The position numbers and the translations under genes were made by a program. The notes under the pieces are model-generated. The model was given only the letters and a program-made list of their open reading frames with translations. It searched no databases and was not told where the DNA came from. Below are positions 44,171 through 53,734 of a stretch of DNA of 64,000 bases, one piece after another. Location: assembly GCF_900100765.1 (NCBI RefSeq), contig NZ_FNFO01000006.1, forward strand, positions 62,001-126,000, written 5' to 3'. Numbering within the stretch: position 1 is the stretch's first letter; every line of letters starts with the position of its first letter. This DNA comes from Catalinimonas alkaloidigena. Lineage in GTDB: Bacteria > Bacteroidota > Bacteroidia > Cytophagales > Flexibacteraceae.

Positions 44171-45034
44171 TTATCCCAGGTACGGCTTCAGGGCTTTGCT
44201 ACGCGACGTGTGCCGCAAGCGCCGGATGGCCTTTTCCTTAATTTGTCGAACCCGTTCGCGGGTTAGGTTGAATTTCTCCCCGATTTCCTCTAACGTCATG
44301 GCATGGCCGCCGTTAAGACCGAAATAGAGCGCAATCACGTCCGATTCGCGGGTGGTGAGGGTCGCCAGTGCGCGTTGCACTTCGCGACGCAGAGAATCGT
44401 TGATCAGCTCGTAGTCAGGTGTGGCTTCGCTGTCGTTTTCCAGAACATCAAGCAGGCTGTTTTCCTCCCCTTGTACAAAGGGGGCGTCCATCGAAACATG
44501 ACGGCCCGAGATCTTCAGCGTGTCGACAATTTCAGAAGTGGTGACTTCCAAAACTTCGGCCAGTTCTTCGGGTGAAGGTTCACGTTCGAATTTTTGTTCC
44601 AATTCCGAAAAGGTTTTGGAGATCTTGTTGAGCGAGCCAACGCGGTTAAGAGGGAGACGAACGATCCGTGATTGTTCGGCCAGAGCTTGCAGGATGGACT
44701 GCCGTATCCACCAGACGGCGTAGGAGATAAACTTGAAGCCTCGGGTTTCGTCAAAACGCTGTGCTGCTTTGATCAGCCCCAGGTTGCCTTCGTTAATCAA
44801 GTCTCCTAACGACAAACCTTGGTTTTGGTACTGTTTGGCCACGGAAACCACAAAGCGCAAGTTCGCTTTGGTTAGTTTTTCCAGGGCCCGCTGGTCACCT
44901 TCCCGAATACGTTTGGCTAGCTCCACTTCTTCATCAGGCGTAAGCAGGTCTACTTTTCCAATCTCCTGCAGATACTTGTCGAGCGATTGACTCTCTCGGT
45001 TAGTTATCTGCTTACTGATTTTGAGCTGTCTCAT
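44171..45034 (-). CDS. rpoD: primary sigma factor RpoD (sigma-70)
   Basis: The product has 287 residues, the short form normal in Bacteroidetes. It lacks region 1.1 and starts at region 1.2 ([32 protein letters not shown]). Region 2.3-2.4, for -10 recognition, is [34 protein letters not shown]. Region 3 follows, and region 4, for -33 recognition, is [25 protein letters not shown]. It should read the TTTG/TAnnTTTG promoters seen ahead of many genes in this window. It is monocistronic, flanked by its own terminator and that of pnp. Confidence 0.96.
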   Translation of the reverse strand: MRQLKISKQITNRESQSLDKYLQEIGKVDLLTPDEEVELAKRIREGDQRALEKLTKANLRFVVSVAKQYQNQGLSLGDLINEGNLGLIKAAQRFDETRGFKFISYAVWWIRQSILQALAEQSRIVRLPLNRVGSLNKISKTFSELEQKFEREPSPEELAEVLEVTTSEIVDTLKISGRHVSMDAPFVQGEENSLLDVLENDSEATPDYELINDSLRREVQRALATLTTRESDVIALYFGLNGGHAMTLEEIGEKFNLTRERVRQIKEKAIRRLRHTSRSKALKPYLG

Positions 45035-45142
45035 GCTGAGTTAAGGGGATGTAAAGTGGGGCAATACAAAGAGAGGTTATCTTATGGTTGTAACAGGTTG
45101 AACCTGAACGAGTATGACCAAAGTTCCCTAAACTGCGGAGAT

Positions 45143-45189
45143 AAAACAAATCCGCACCAAAACACAAGTAGGGGTTTCGGTGCGGATTC
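45143..45189 (-). terminator. terminator of pnp
   Basis: AATCCGCACC(G/A)AAAC pairs with GTTT(T)GGTGCGGATT (one G-U pair on the minus strand) and is followed by TTTGTTTTAT. It lies 50 bases past the pnp stop codon. Confidence 0.88.
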
Positions 45190-45238
45190 AGAAAAGAGCT
45201 TGTAAGTCAAGCTCCTAATTTGCAGAATTTTCTACGGA

Positions 45239-47407
45239 TTACTCACGTGGCTTGTGGCCCTGCGGCTTTCCGTTGCTTTTGGGCTGACCCTCAGGCCTTT
45301 CCAGCAGCGCTTTGCGTGAGAGGCGGAACTTGCCGGTCTTTTTGTCGATTTCGATCAATTTAACCTTTACTTCCTCGCCTACCTTGAAGACGTTGTCCAT
45401 GCTTTCCAGACGTTTCCAGTCAATTTCTGAGATGTGCAACAACCCGTCCCGATTTGGCATAAATTCTACGAATGCGCCAAACGGCATAATCGATTTAACG
45501 ATACCGTCATACACTTCGCCGACCACCGGTGTGGCAGCAATACGGCGTACCCAATTGACCGCTTTGTCCATCGCTTCCTGGTCTACCGCAAAGATGTTGA
45601 CCAACCCGGCGTTGTCCACCTCTTCGATCACGATGGTGGTTCCGGTTTCGCGCTGGATCTCCTGAACAACTTTTCCGCCCGGGCCAATCACGGCGCCGAT
45701 CAGTTCTTTGTCGATGCGGAGTGTGAACGAACGCGGTGCGTGCGGCTTCACTTCGCTGCGAGGCTCGCTCAGGGTTTTCTTCATTTCGGCCAGGATGTGC
45801 GCCCGACCACGCCGAGCCTGTTCCAAGGCTTCGCTCAATACTTCGTACGGCAAGCCGTCTACTTTCAGGTCCATCTGGCAGGCCGTCAGTCCTTTTTCGG
45901 TGCCGGTGACTTTGAAGTCCATATCACCGAGGTGATCTTCGTCGCCCAAAATGTCGGAAAGCACCGCGTATTTGCCCTCTTTGTTCATAATGAGGCCCAT
46001 AGCAATGCCCGAAACGCCGCTCTTGATCGGCAGTCCGGCATCCATCAGCGCCAGCGAGCCCGCACAAACAGTCGCCATCGACGACGAACCATTGGACTCC
46101 AGAATGTCGGAAACCACACGCACGGTGTATGGATTTTCGTCGTCGGTCGGCATCACTTTCTTCAGAGCCCGGTACGCCAGGTTGCCGTGACCCACTTCGC
46201 GCCGGCCTGGACCGCGGTTAGGGCGCACTTCGCCGGTCGAGAAGGCCGGGAAGTTGTAATGCAGATAGAACTTGTTGTAGCCCTGGTGCAGCGGGCTGTC
46301 GATCATCAGTTCATCGAGCTTGGTGCCGAGGGTGACGCTGGTCAGCGACTGGGTTTCGCCCCGGGTAAAGATCGACGAGCCGTGGGCTGACGGCAGGTAA
46401 TCGACGGCGGTCCAGATGGGCCGTACTTCGTCGAGCTGACGTCCGTCCAGACGATGACGCTCCGTCAACACCATGTTGCGCACGGCTTCTTTCTGGATGT
46501 CGTGGAAATATTTTTTTACCAGCGACAGGTCTTCCTCGTGGTCTTCGGGCAGGGCGTCGATGTATTCGGCCTGAATGGCTTTGAATGCTTCTGAGCGCTC
46601 TGACTTGTTAGCGATGCCCCGCTTGGCAACTTCGTACATGCGTTCGTAGTACGTCTGGTGCAGCCGCTCCTTCAGTGCCAGGTCGTGGGTTTCGTGCGAG
46701 TACTCACGCTTCTGGGTGGTGCCGGCTTCTTCCGCAAGCTCTACGAGGGCAGCGCACTGCTGCTGAATGGCTTTGTGAGCAAACTTGATGGCCTCGACCA
46801 TTTCGGCTTCGCTGACTTCGCTCATCTCCCCTTCTACCATCATGATGTCTTTCGCATTCCCGGCGACAATCAGGTCGAGCGTAGCTTCTTTGGCAGACTT
46901 GGTGGAGGGATTGATGACCAGTTCACCGTCGATTTTGGCGACGCGCACTTCCGAAACCGGACCGTTGAACGGAATATCCGATACAGCCAGCGCCGCAGAG
47001 GCCGCCAGACACGCCAGGGCATCGGGCATAGCGTCGGCATCGGCCGAAATCATGAAGATGTTGACTTGTGTGTCGGCGTGGTAATCGTCCGGGAAAAGCG
47101 GTCGCAGTGCCCGGTCAACCAGACGAGAGATCAGAATTTCGTGCTCAGACAGGCGTCCTTCCCGTTTGAAGAAGCTTCCGGGGATGCGGCCGGCCGAAGC
47201 AAATTTCTCCTGATAGTCGACGGATAAGGGCAGAAAATCGGCACCCTCGCGGGCTTCCTGCGTGGCGACCACGGTGGCCAGTAACATGGTGTTGCCCATG
47301 CGCACCACAACGGAGCCGTCGGCTTGGCGGGCCAGGCGTCCGGTTTCGATGGTGATGGTCCGGCCGTCCTGTAGGGTGATGGTTTTATTTATAATAGGTT
47401 TAGACAT
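45239..47407 (-). CDS. pnp: polyribonucleotide nucleotidyltransferase (PNPase)
   Basis: The 722 residues contain two RNase PH-like domains (N-terminal [16 protein letters not shown]; second with [19 protein letters not shown] and catalytic [19 protein letters not shown]), a KH domain ([17 protein letters not shown]) and a C-terminal S1 domain ([21 protein letters not shown]). It degrades mRNA from the 3' end with phosphate and acts in the degradosome. The usual order rpsO-pnp is kept, but the terminator at 47490-47520 lies between them, so pnp is probably read by read-through or processing. No frameshift or truncation is seen. Confidence 0.97.
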   Translation of the reverse strand: MSKPIINKTITLQDGRTITIETGRLARQADGSVVVRMGNTMLLATVVATQEAREGADFLPLSVDYQEKFASAGRIPGSFFKREGRLSEHEILISRLVDRALRPLFPDDYHADTQVNIFMISADADAMPDALACLAASAALAVSDIPFNGPVSEVRVAKIDGELVINPSTKSAKEATLDLIVAGNAKDIMMVEGEMSEVSEAEMVEAIKFAHKAIQQQCAALVELAEEAGTTQKREYSHETHDLALKERLHQTYYERMYEVAKRGIANKSERSEAFKAIQAEYIDALPEDHEEDLSLVKKYFHDIQKEAVRNMVLTERHRLDGRQLDEVRPIWTAVDYLPSAHGSSIFTRGETQSLTSVTLGTKLDELMIDSPLHQGYNKFYLHYNFPAFSTGEVRPNRGPGRREVGHGNLAYRALKKVMPTDDENPYTVRVVSDILESNGSSSMATVCAGSLALMDAGLPIKSGVSGIAMGLIMNKEGKYAVLSDILGDEDHLGDMDFKVTGTEKGLTACQMDLKVDGLPYEVLSEALEQARRGRAHILAEMKKTLSEPRSEVKPHAPRSFTLRIDKELIGAVIGPGGKVVQEIQRETGTTIVIEEVDNAGLVNIFAVDQEAMDKAVNWVRRIAATPVVGEVYDGIVKSIMPFGAFVEFMPNRDGLLHISEIDWKRLESMDNVFKVGEEVKVKLIEIDKKTGKFRLSRKALLERPEGQPKSNGKPQGHKPRE

Positions 47408-47489
47408 GTAATCGGAGGTAATGAATAAAGTAAGAAAAGATTAGGTAGGGTGAATCCGATGGCGTAGCAACGGTCGTGGAAGGAGACGA

Positions 47490-47520
47490 AAAAAGGGAAT
47501 CCTCCTGTAGAATTCCCTTT
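47490..47520 (-). terminator. terminator between rpsO and pnp
   Basis: AAAGGGAAT/ATTCCCTTT forms a 9-bp stem followed on the minus strand by TTTTTTCG, 16 bases past the rpsO stop. It would limit read-through from rpsO to pnp. Confidence 0.88.
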
Positions 47521-47535
47521 CTAAAAACTTCAGGC

Positions 47536-47811
47536 TTACTTACGAATACCCAAATCAGCAATGACGGCACGGTAGCGCTCAATGTCTTTGCGTTGCAGGT
47601 AATCCAGCAGGCGACGGCGTTTCCCTACCAATTGCAGCAACCCTCTACGGGATGAGTTATCTTTCTTGTGCTCTTTCAGATGGTCGGTCAAGAAATTGAT
47701 CCGGTGAGTGAAAAGGGCGATTTGCGATTCCGCAGAACCGGTATCGGTAGCCGATTTCTGAATGCCGTGTGCAGCGAACAGCTCTTGTTTTTTTTCTTTT
47801 GTCAGATACAT
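47536..47811 (-). CDS. rpsO: 30S ribosomal protein S15
   Basis: The 91 residues are of normal length and show the S15 pattern [44 protein letters not shown] and [21 protein letters not shown]15 binds 16S rRNA early in small-subunit assembly and in many bacteria regulates its own mRNA; the 50-base leader here (from the -7 box at 47857) is short. It is followed by a terminator and then pnp, the widespread neighbour pair. Confidence 0.98.
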   Translation of the reverse strand: MYLTKEKKQELFAAHGIQKSATDTGSAESQIALFTHRINFLTDHLKEHKKDNSSRRGLLQLVGKRRRLLDYLQRKDIERYRAVIADLGIRK

Positions 47812-47856
47812 CGTAATGCGTTCTCAGTAATTTCCGCGTGTCTTCAAAATAAGACG

Positions 47857-47864
47857 CAAAAGTA
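47857..47864 (-). promoter_or_regulatory. -7 box of rpsO
   Basis: TACTTTTG on the minus strand, exact TAnnTTTG match, 45 bases before the rpsO ATG; TTTGG lies 11 bases further upstream, closer than the usual -33 spacing. Confidence 0.5.
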
Positions 47865-48016
47865 GTGAATGGTTCCAAATATTTCCTAATCAATGCGATA
47901 AAAGGTTGCACCTCCCCTTTTTCCTAATGACAGACGTTGACGCCGACTGCTGCTTTTTTGTGTTTTTGTTAATTAAACATAACTATAAAAATTTATAAAA
48001 CATTACTTGTATTAAG

Positions 48017-48048
48017 AAAAGCGACTGAGTTATGATCCAGTCGCTTTT
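48017..48048. terminator. terminator of the sodium:solute symporter gene
   Basis: AAAAGCGACTG-N10-CAGTCGCTTTT, an 11-bp perfect stem with A/T flanks, starts 6 bases past the symporter stop (minus strand) and can also work on the plus strand. Confidence 0.9.
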
Positions 48049-48054
48049 CTTAAT

Positions 48055-49863
48055 TTATGCGGATTCCTGGTCCATTTCCAAACGCGTCCACAAGCGCATC
48101 AGCAAGTAGACAGACGCCCCGCAAGCCACGGTTAAGCTTAATGCCAACGTAAAATTGCCGTAGATCCAGTTACCGGTTGCGAACAGGGCGCTGTAGATCG
48201 CAAACGCGCCTACCATCATGCACAGAAGTGCTCGCGGCACATCCCAGGGCCGTTGACTATTCAGTTCCAGCGACTTGCCTTCGCGCGCCGCGGCATCGAG
48301 CACCGGCTGCCACCCCGGGCCACCCGGATGCACTTTCTGGTAGAACTTGAACAAGGTTTCCTGGTCCGTGGGCCGGGTCAGGTACGTAACAATGATCCAT
48401 CCCACGGTCGTAATGCCCACCCCGAGCAACAGCTTAGCGGTAAAAGTAAGCGGCGGGAATCCCAGGTAATCGGCATGCAATACTTCCAGGTAAACCGCCA
48501 CTACGAACGAAATGAGCATCCCGGCCAGCTCTGTGTATGCATTGATGCGCCACCAGAACCACCGCAGAATAAAAATCAGGCCGGTTCCCGCCCCTACCTG
48601 CAACAGAATGTTAAAGCCTTGCAGCGCATTGCTCAGCAACAGGGCGAACAAACTGGTCACTACAACTAACAGGACCGTAGACCAACGCCCTACGGCCACC
48701 AGTTGCTTGTCGGTCGCCTGCGGATTGACAAACCGCTGGTAGAAGTCGTTCACGATGTAAGAAGAACCCCAGTTGACCTGTGTGGAAATGGTCGACATGA
48801 AGGCGGCAATCAGCGAGGCCACCACCAGGCCCAGAAATCCACTCGGCAGAAAGCTCAACATGGCCGGGTAGGCAAAGTCGTTCTGCACCAGATTGGGGTT
48901 GACGTTCGGGAAGGCTTCCCGCATGGATTCGACCGTTGGGAATACCACGATCGAGGCAAGCGCCACCAGAATCCAGGGCCAGGGACGCAGGGCATAGTGC
49001 GTGGCGTTAAAGAGCAGCGTGGCCCCTACGGCACCTTTTTCGTTCTTGGCCGACAACATGCGCTGGGCAATATAGCCTCCCCCACCCGGCTCAGCCCCCG
49101 GATACCACACGCTCCACCACTGCACCGCCAACGGCAAAATCAGAAGCGAAAGTAATGCGTCCGTATCGGCAAAATCCGGCAGCATGTTTAGTTTCGGCAT
49201 TACCTGAGGATGCGACAGCATTTCGGACACACTGCCGACTTCCGGAAGCTGCGTCAGGATGAAGGCCGCACCGATCGAGCCGATCATGGCCATAAAAAAC
49301 TGGAAGAAGTCGGTGAGCAAGACACCTTTCAGGCCCCCGATGCTGCTGTAAATCGCGGTGATGGTCATGACCACCGCCAGCGTCAGCCAGGCAGGCCACT
49401 GGAGCATCACCGCACCGATTTTGATCACGGCCAGACACACCGTCGCCATCACAATCACGTTGAAGAAAACGCCCAGGTAAATGGCCCGGAAGCCGCGCAG
49501 AAAGGCCGCCATTTCGCCGCTGTAGCGCAGTTCGTAAAACTCCAGGTCGGTCATGACGTCGGAGCGCCGCCACAGTTTCGCAAACAAAAAGACGGTGAGC
49601 ATCCCGGTGAGCAGAAAGGCCCACCACGCCCAGTTGCCTGCCACCCCGCTTTGCCGCACAATGTCGGTCACCAGGTTGGGGGTATCGCACGAAAACGTTG
49701 TGGCCACCATCGAAACGCCCAGCAGCCACCAGGGCATGTTCCGTCCGGAAAGGAAAAATTCGGCCGCACTGCTGCCGGCCGTTCGGGCGGCGTACAACCC
49801 AATTCCTAAAGAGATGACAAAAAAGGCAAAGATGATGATCCAGTCGAAGGTACTAAGTAGCAC
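48055..49863 (-). CDS. sodium:solute symporter (SSS family)
   Basis: I place the start at the GTG complementary to 49861-49863 (reading LLSTFDWIIIFAFFV), because longer versions would run into the divergent gene; length 602 residues. About 13-14 membrane segments are visible, with the SSS features SSAAEFFLSGRNMPWWLLG near the N-terminus and GSSYIVNDFYQRFVNPQA in the middle. The C-terminus has a long Trp-rich extension (HPGGPGWQPVLDAA). The transporter uses the sodium gradient; the solute is not evident, and SglT-like sugar carriers are the nearest type I recognise. It ends in its own terminator and is divergent from the PLP-enzyme gene. Confidence 0.85.
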   Translation of the reverse strand: MLLSTFDWIIIFAFFVISLGIGLYAARTAGSSAAEFFLSGRNMPWWLLGVSMVATTFSCDTPNLVTDIVRQSGVAGNWAWWAFLLTGMLTVFLFAKLWRRSDVMTDLEFYELRYSGEMAAFLRGFRAIYLGVFFNVIVMATVCLAVIKIGAVMLQWPAWLTLAVVMTITAIYSSIGGLKGVLLTDFFQFFMAMIGSIGAAFILTQLPEVGSVSEMLSHPQVMPKLNMLPDFADTDALLSLLILPLAVQWWSVWYPGAEPGGGGYIAQRMLSAKNEKGAVGATLLFNATHYALRPWPWILVALASIVVFPTVESMREAFPNVNPNLVQNDFAYPAMLSFLPSGFLGLVVASLIAAFMSTISTQVNWGSSYIVNDFYQRFVNPQATDKQLVAVGRWSTVLLVVVTSLFALLLSNALQGFNILLQVGAGTGLIFILRWFWWRINAYTELAGMLISFVVAVYLEVLHADYLGFPPLTFTAKLLLGVGITTVGWIIVTYLTRPTDQETLFKFYQKVHPGGPGWQPVLDAAAREGKSLELNSQRPWDVPRALLCMMVGAFAIYSALFATGNWIYGNFTLALSLTVACGASVYLLMRLWTRLEMDQESA

Positions 49864-49946
49864 AGTAGATAAGGTTAGTAAGGATAGAAAGAACCAAATA
49901 TTGACTTTAAATTCGCGAAAAATAGTAAGAAATCTCGTAACGGAAA

Positions 49947-51020
49947 TTGTCCACCTCAAAAACCCCACTTACGGCACAAATCCCTGTTTCAAACGAAGTA
50001 GAGGCAGATTTCGGTCGGAGCCTCCTAATCGGCGGTAAAGAATGGATTTACTTTGGTGGGACCGCCTATCTGGGCATTTCGCATCACCCCGCTTTTCTGG
50101 AATCGCTTCGGGAAGGAATGTTGCGCTGGGGCGCTTCTCACGGACGTTCGCGACGCTCTACGCCGATTTCCCCACTTTTTGAACAGGCCGAAGCACGTTT
50201 AGCCCACTGGATGCATCAGGAAGACGCCTGCCTGGTCTCGTCCGGGACCCTGGCCGGACAATTAGCCCTACGCTTGTTTGAAGAAATGCCTCTGGGGCAC
50301 ACACCGGGCACCCACCCGGCGCTGTACCGCTTGGAGACGCGCTCTTCGGCTGGGCTGTTCGACGAATGGCTCAGTCAGTTGCACAAGGCGCTGGCCCAAC
50401 AACCGCAGTCGCACTGGGTACTGCTCTGCAATTCGGTCGATCCGCTTTTTGCCCGTGAGGTGCGCTTCGATTGGCTGGCTGATCTGCCGACTGACCGCAC
50501 GTTTACGTTGCTGGTGGACGATTCGCACGGCATCGGACTCCTCGGACCGGACGGCGGGGGCATTGGTTCGGTGCTGTCGATGCCGCCTCACATCGAACTG
50601 GTGGTGGTCGCTTCACTCAACAAAGCCTTGGGCCTTCCCGGTGGCGTCATTGCAGGCCCGCGTCATCACCTGGAGCAATTGCGGCAACACCCGGTTTACA
50701 ACGGCGCCTCGCCCCTCGGTCCGGCCTGGCTGCACGCCTTTCTGCAAAGCAAAGCTCTGTATCAGCACCAACGCCTTCGGCTGCAAGACAACGTCCGCCG
50801 GTTTATGGAATCCGCTCCGACATCGTTTGTCTATCGCCATACTGAGCCGCTTCCCGTTTTCGCGTTCAACCAGCATGAGTTGGTGGCAGCCTTGGCCGCG
50901 CGCCAGATTCTCGTTCCCAGTTTCCACTATCCTACCACCGCCGATCCGCTCATCACGCGCCTCGTACTGACGAGTGCTCACACAGACCATGACCTTGATC
51001 AGTTGGTATCAGGTTTGTGA
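49947..51020 (+). CDS. PLP-dependent alpha-oxoamine synthase-like enzyme (AONS/KBL type)
   Basis: The 357 residues match the fold-type I AONS branch that joins amino acids to acyl-CoA. The substrate loop is GGTAYLGISHHPAF, the helix region GASHGRSRRSTPISPLFEQAE, and the PLP contacts are DDSHGIGLLGPDG. The Schiff-base lysine is in ASLNKALGLPGG. It is shorter than the usual 390-400 residues, losing part of the C-terminal domain. Candidates are 8-amino-7-oxononanoate synthase, 2-amino-3-ketobutyrate ligase or a sphingoid/sulfonolipid-type condensing enzyme; the sequence alone cannot decide. It stands alone, convergent with comB. Confidence 0.85.
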   Translation: MSTSKTPLTAQIPVSNEVEADFGRSLLIGGKEWIYFGGTAYLGISHHPAFLESLREGMLRWGASHGRSRRSTPISPLFEQAEARLAHWMHQEDACLVSSGTLAGQLALRLFEEMPLGHTPGTHPALYRLETRSSAGLFDEWLSQLHKALAQQPQSHWVLLCNSVDPLFAREVRFDWLADLPTDRTFTLLVDDSHGIGLLGPDGGGIGSVLSMPPHIELVVVASLNKALGLPGGVIAGPRHHLEQLRQHPVYNGASPLGPAWLHAFLQSKALYQHQRLRLQDNVRRFMESAPTSFVYRHTEPLPVFAFNQHELVAALAARQILVPSFHYPTTADPLITRLVLTSAHTDHDLDQLVSGL

Positions 51021-51106
51021 TCGAGTGATGTGTTAATTAACATAATTTACACAGTTATACAACTCGCTTCTTAAGCGCTTTTATTCTTTAACTCCAAATC
51101 GTAAGG

Positions 51107-51820
51107 CTAATCGGAAAGTGGCACCAAAGCCGCGCCTTGCAAAACCGGAATCAACGAAAACAAGCTAGGCGTGAGGCAGAAATCGATGTCGTCTTTGATA
51201 CCCAGGTTGTGCAGCCGACGAACGTGCGCAGAGCGATACACCGTCCCCGACAGATCGGCCGCTGCCTGCCGGTACATAAGTTGCACCACGAGCGGTGCAT
51301 CGGTTTCGTGTTGAAACTCTCCTTCCACGCGGTCGACCAACGCCCCGGCAAACAGGCTGTCTTCCAGATTCACCATGCCTTTCCAACCAGCACAGACGAT
51401 CAGCACGTCGCGCGATTGCGCCTTAACGTACTCGGTAACGGCCTTCAGGTTGACAAAGGCTCCGACAATTACCTGATCGGCCGCGCGGGAGCGGTCCAGC
51501 GCCAGGGTTCCGTTGGTGGTCGACATCACCACCGTTTTGCCAGCGTAGTCGCCGGAAGTATACGCCAAAGGCGAATTGCCCAGGTCCATCCACGCCAGTT
51601 GAATGCCGTTGCGCTCACCCGCGGTCACAAAGCCGTCGCGCTGGCAGTAAGGTTGACATTCTTCCAGCGTCGCGACCGGCAGAATCTGCGCGACGTCGTG
51701 CGCCAGCGCCGTTACCATACACGTAGTGGCGCGCAGAATGTCGACGACCACCACCAATTTGCCCGAGAGGTCGAAACTACCGACCAGTTCAGGAGAAAGA
51801 CAAACGTCAATTTTACGCAT
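51107..51820 (-). CDS. comB: 2-phosphosulfolactate phosphatase (ComB family)
   Basis: The 237 residues show the ComB pattern KIDVCLSPELV, VVVVDILRATTCMVTAL, TAGERNGIQ, LGNSPLAYT and MSTTNGTLAL. In coenzyme M synthesis ComB dephosphorylates 2-phosphosulfolactate to sulfolactate. Bacteroidetes carry it without a methanogenic pathway, so its product probably feeds sulfolactate or cysteate metabolism, or the enzyme has another substrate. Its ATG overlaps the gcvT stop as TGATG, so translation is likely coupled to gcvT. ComA and ComC homologues are not in the window. Confidence 0.92.
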   Translation of the reverse strand: MRKIDVCLSPELVGSFDLSGKLVVVVDILRATTCMVTALAHDVAQILPVATLEECQPYCQRDGFVTAGERNGIQLAWMDLGNSPLAYTSGDYAGKTVVMSTTNGTLALDRSRAADQVIVGAFVNLKAVTEYVKAQSRDVLIVCAGWKGMVNLEDSLFAGALVDRVEGEFQHETDAPLVVQLMYRQAAADLSGTVYRSAHVRRLHNLGIKDDIDFCLTPSLFSLIPVLQGAALVPLSD

Positions 51821-52911
51821 CAGGCAGGCTGGTAAAACGGGAACTTCGTGACCTGCGCTTTCAGGTTGCGGTCGCGAATCTGAACAAAAATTTCGGTGCC
51901 GGGTGTGGCGTAGGCTTTCTGCACGTAGCCCATGCCGATGCCCACGTTCAGACTCGGCGACTGCGTGCCGGACGTCACTTCTCCGATCACCTCCCCGGCT
52001 GCATTGACCAGCGGGTAGTGGCTTCGCGGAATGCCCCGGTCGAGCATCGTGAAGCCCACCAGTTTCCGCACTGTGCCAGCGGTTTTGAACGTCCGCAGGT
52101 GCTCCCCGGCAATGCAGTCGCCTTCTTTGTTCGGTTTGGTGATCCAGCCCAGCCCGGCTTCGTACGGATTGGTTTCGTCTGAAATGTCGTTGCCGTACAG
52201 GCAGTACCCCATTTCCATGCGCAGGGTATCGCGTGCCCCCAGCCCGATGGGTTGAATGGCGAACGCCAGCCCCACTTCCATAATTTTATCCCACACCGCC
52301 TTGGCGTCTTTGTTGCGCACGTAAATCTCGAAACCACCTGCGCCCGTGTAGCCCGTCGCCGAGATGATCACGTCAGCCACGCCCGCAAAAGGTGCCACTT
52401 TAAACGAGTAATACGCGATGGAATCCAGGTCCACGTCCGTCAACGGTTGCAACGTCGCGGTGGCTTTGGGCCCCTGCACCGCAAAGAGAGAGTAGTCGTC
52501 GGAAGCATTGTGAAGTTTAACGCCCTGCGTATTGTGCTGCGTAATCCACGCCCAGTCTTTTTCGATGTTGGAGGCATTGACCACCAACAGGTAATGATCG
52601 GGATCGAACCGGTAGATCAGCAAGTCGTCGACGATGCCGCCGCGCTCGTTCAGCAGCGCCGAGTACTGCACCTTCCCGTTGTGCAACGTAGAGGCGTCGT
52701 TGGCGGTCAGCCGCTGAATCAGTTCCAGTGATCCGGGACCTTCCACAAAAAATTCGCCCATGTGCGACACGTCAAAAATGCCGACGCTTTCGCGTACTGC
52801 GAGGTGCTCGGTGACGCCCGAACTGTAACGGACGGGCATTTCATAACCGGCAAACGGGACCATTTTCGCGCCCAGGGCCAGGTGTGTATCGTGTAGTGTA
52901 ACGCGTTTCAA
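51820..52911 (-). CDS. gcvT: aminomethyltransferase, glycine cleavage T protein
   Basis: The 363 residues fit GcvT, which transfers the aminomethyl carbon from lipoylated H protein to tetrahydrofolate and releases ammonia. N-terminal KRVTLHDTHLALGAKMVPFAGYEMPV, VSHMGEFFVEG and the folate-site YTGAGGFEIYV are all present, with GARDTLRMEMGYCLYGND at the centre. The release of ammonia gives a loose link to the nitrogen genes elsewhere, but no physical link. rnhB lies 37 bases upstream and comB overlaps its stop codon. An exact -7 box between rnhB and gcvT suggests its own promoter. Confidence 0.96.
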   Translation of the reverse strand: MKRVTLHDTHLALGAKMVPFAGYEMPVRYSSGVTEHLAVRESVGIFDVSHMGEFFVEGPGSLELIQRLTANDASTLHNGKVQYSALLNERGGIVDDLLIYRFDPDHYLLVVNASNIEKDWAWITQHNTQGVKLHNASDDYSLFAVQGPKATATLQPLTDVDLDSIAYYSFKVAPFAGVADVIISATGYTGAGGFEIYVRNKDAKAVWDKIMEVGLAFAIQPIGLGARDTLRMEMGYCLYGNDISDETNPYEAGLGWITKPNKEGDCIAGEHLRTFKTAGTVRKLVGFTMLDRGIPRSHYPLVNAAGEVIGEVTSGTQSPSLNVGIGMGYVQKAYATPGTEIFVQIRDRNLKAQVTKFPFYQPA

Positions 52912-52934
52912 AAGGGATCGGGTTTATGAGGCGG

Positions 52935-52942
52935 CAAAAGTA
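52935..52942 (-). promoter_or_regulatory. -7 box of gcvT-comB
   Basis: TACTTTTG on the minus strand, exact TAnnTTTG match, in the 37-base gap between rnhB and gcvT, 23 bases before the gcvT ATG. Confidence 0.5.
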
Positions 52943-52948
52943 CAAAAG

Positions 52949-53524
52949 CTATTTGACCCGGAAGGAACGGCGGTGCAACGGCGTTTGCCCGTGTTCGCGA
53001 ATCGCCTTCAGGTGAGTGGGCGTCGGATACGCCACATTCGTTTCCCACCCGTATTGCGGATACTGCCGCGCGTGCTGCCGCATCAGGGCATCGCGAAAGT
53101 CTTTCGCCAGCACCGAAGCCGCTGCAATGTTCGCGTACGTCCGGTCGCCCTTCACGAGACACTGGTGCGCGATGAACGGATACGGACGGAAGCGGTTTCC
53201 GTCGACGAGCAGCAGTTCCGGCCGCAACGCAAGCTGATCGACCGCGCGATGCATCGCCAGGTAAGAAGCCTGTTGGATGTTGATCTCGTCGATTTCGGCG
53301 GGACTGGCCTCGGCAATGGCCCACGCCAGCGCATGCTGTTTGATCTGGGGCACGAGCAGATCGCGCTGTGCTTCGCGGAGGAGCTTGGAGTCGTTCAGTC
53401 CTTCCAACGCAAAATCTTTCGGCAAAATAACGGCGGCCGCCACCACCGGACCGGCCAGACACCCCCGCCCTACTTCGTCGAGGCCGGCTTCGATCAGGTC
53501 CGGGCTAAAGCTGGATTTCAACAT
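52949..53524 (-). CDS. rnhB: ribonuclease HII
   Basis: The 191 residues carry the RNase HII signature at the N-terminus, LIEAGLDEVGRGCLAGPVVAAAVIL, with the catalytic D-E pair. The later acidic residues are in LLLVDGNRF and the VKGDRTYANIAAASVLAKDFRD block. It removes RNA from RNA-DNA hybrids and single ribonucleotides from DNA. Length is normal. It lies upstream of gcvT on the same strand, and 210 bases separate it from the divergent Nudix gene. Confidence 0.96.
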   Translation of the reverse strand: MLKSSFSPDLIEAGLDEVGRGCLAGPVVAAAVILPKDFALEGLNDSKLLREAQRDLLVPQIKQHALAWAIAEASPAEIDEINIQQASYLAMHRAVDQLALRPELLLVDGNRFRPYPFIAHQCLVKGDRTYANIAAASVLAKDFRDALMRQHARQYPQYGWETNVAYPTPTHLKAIREHGQTPLHRRSFRVK

Positions 53525-53718
53525 GCGGCAAGTTAGCGGTTGAGGGGTTAGTGAGTCAGGAGTTCAATGGTGAAAGCTTAAGGTGTACTAACTCAAAACT
53601 ACGCTCTACGCCGCAAGCAGATCCTGGACAGGATGACCTCTCCCCTCTACTTCACGCTCTGCGCTCTGCCCCAAGCGCCACTACACCCATTGCTCACGGC
53701 CAACTGACCGCTCCTGAT

Positions 53719-53726
53719 TACCTTTG
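53719..53726 (+). promoter_or_regulatory. -7 box abutting the Nudix gene start
   Basis: TACCTTTG, an exact TAnnTTTG match, ends 8 bases before the ATG at 53735, implying a very short leader. Confidence 0.55.
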
Positions 53727-53734
53727 CAGTACGT

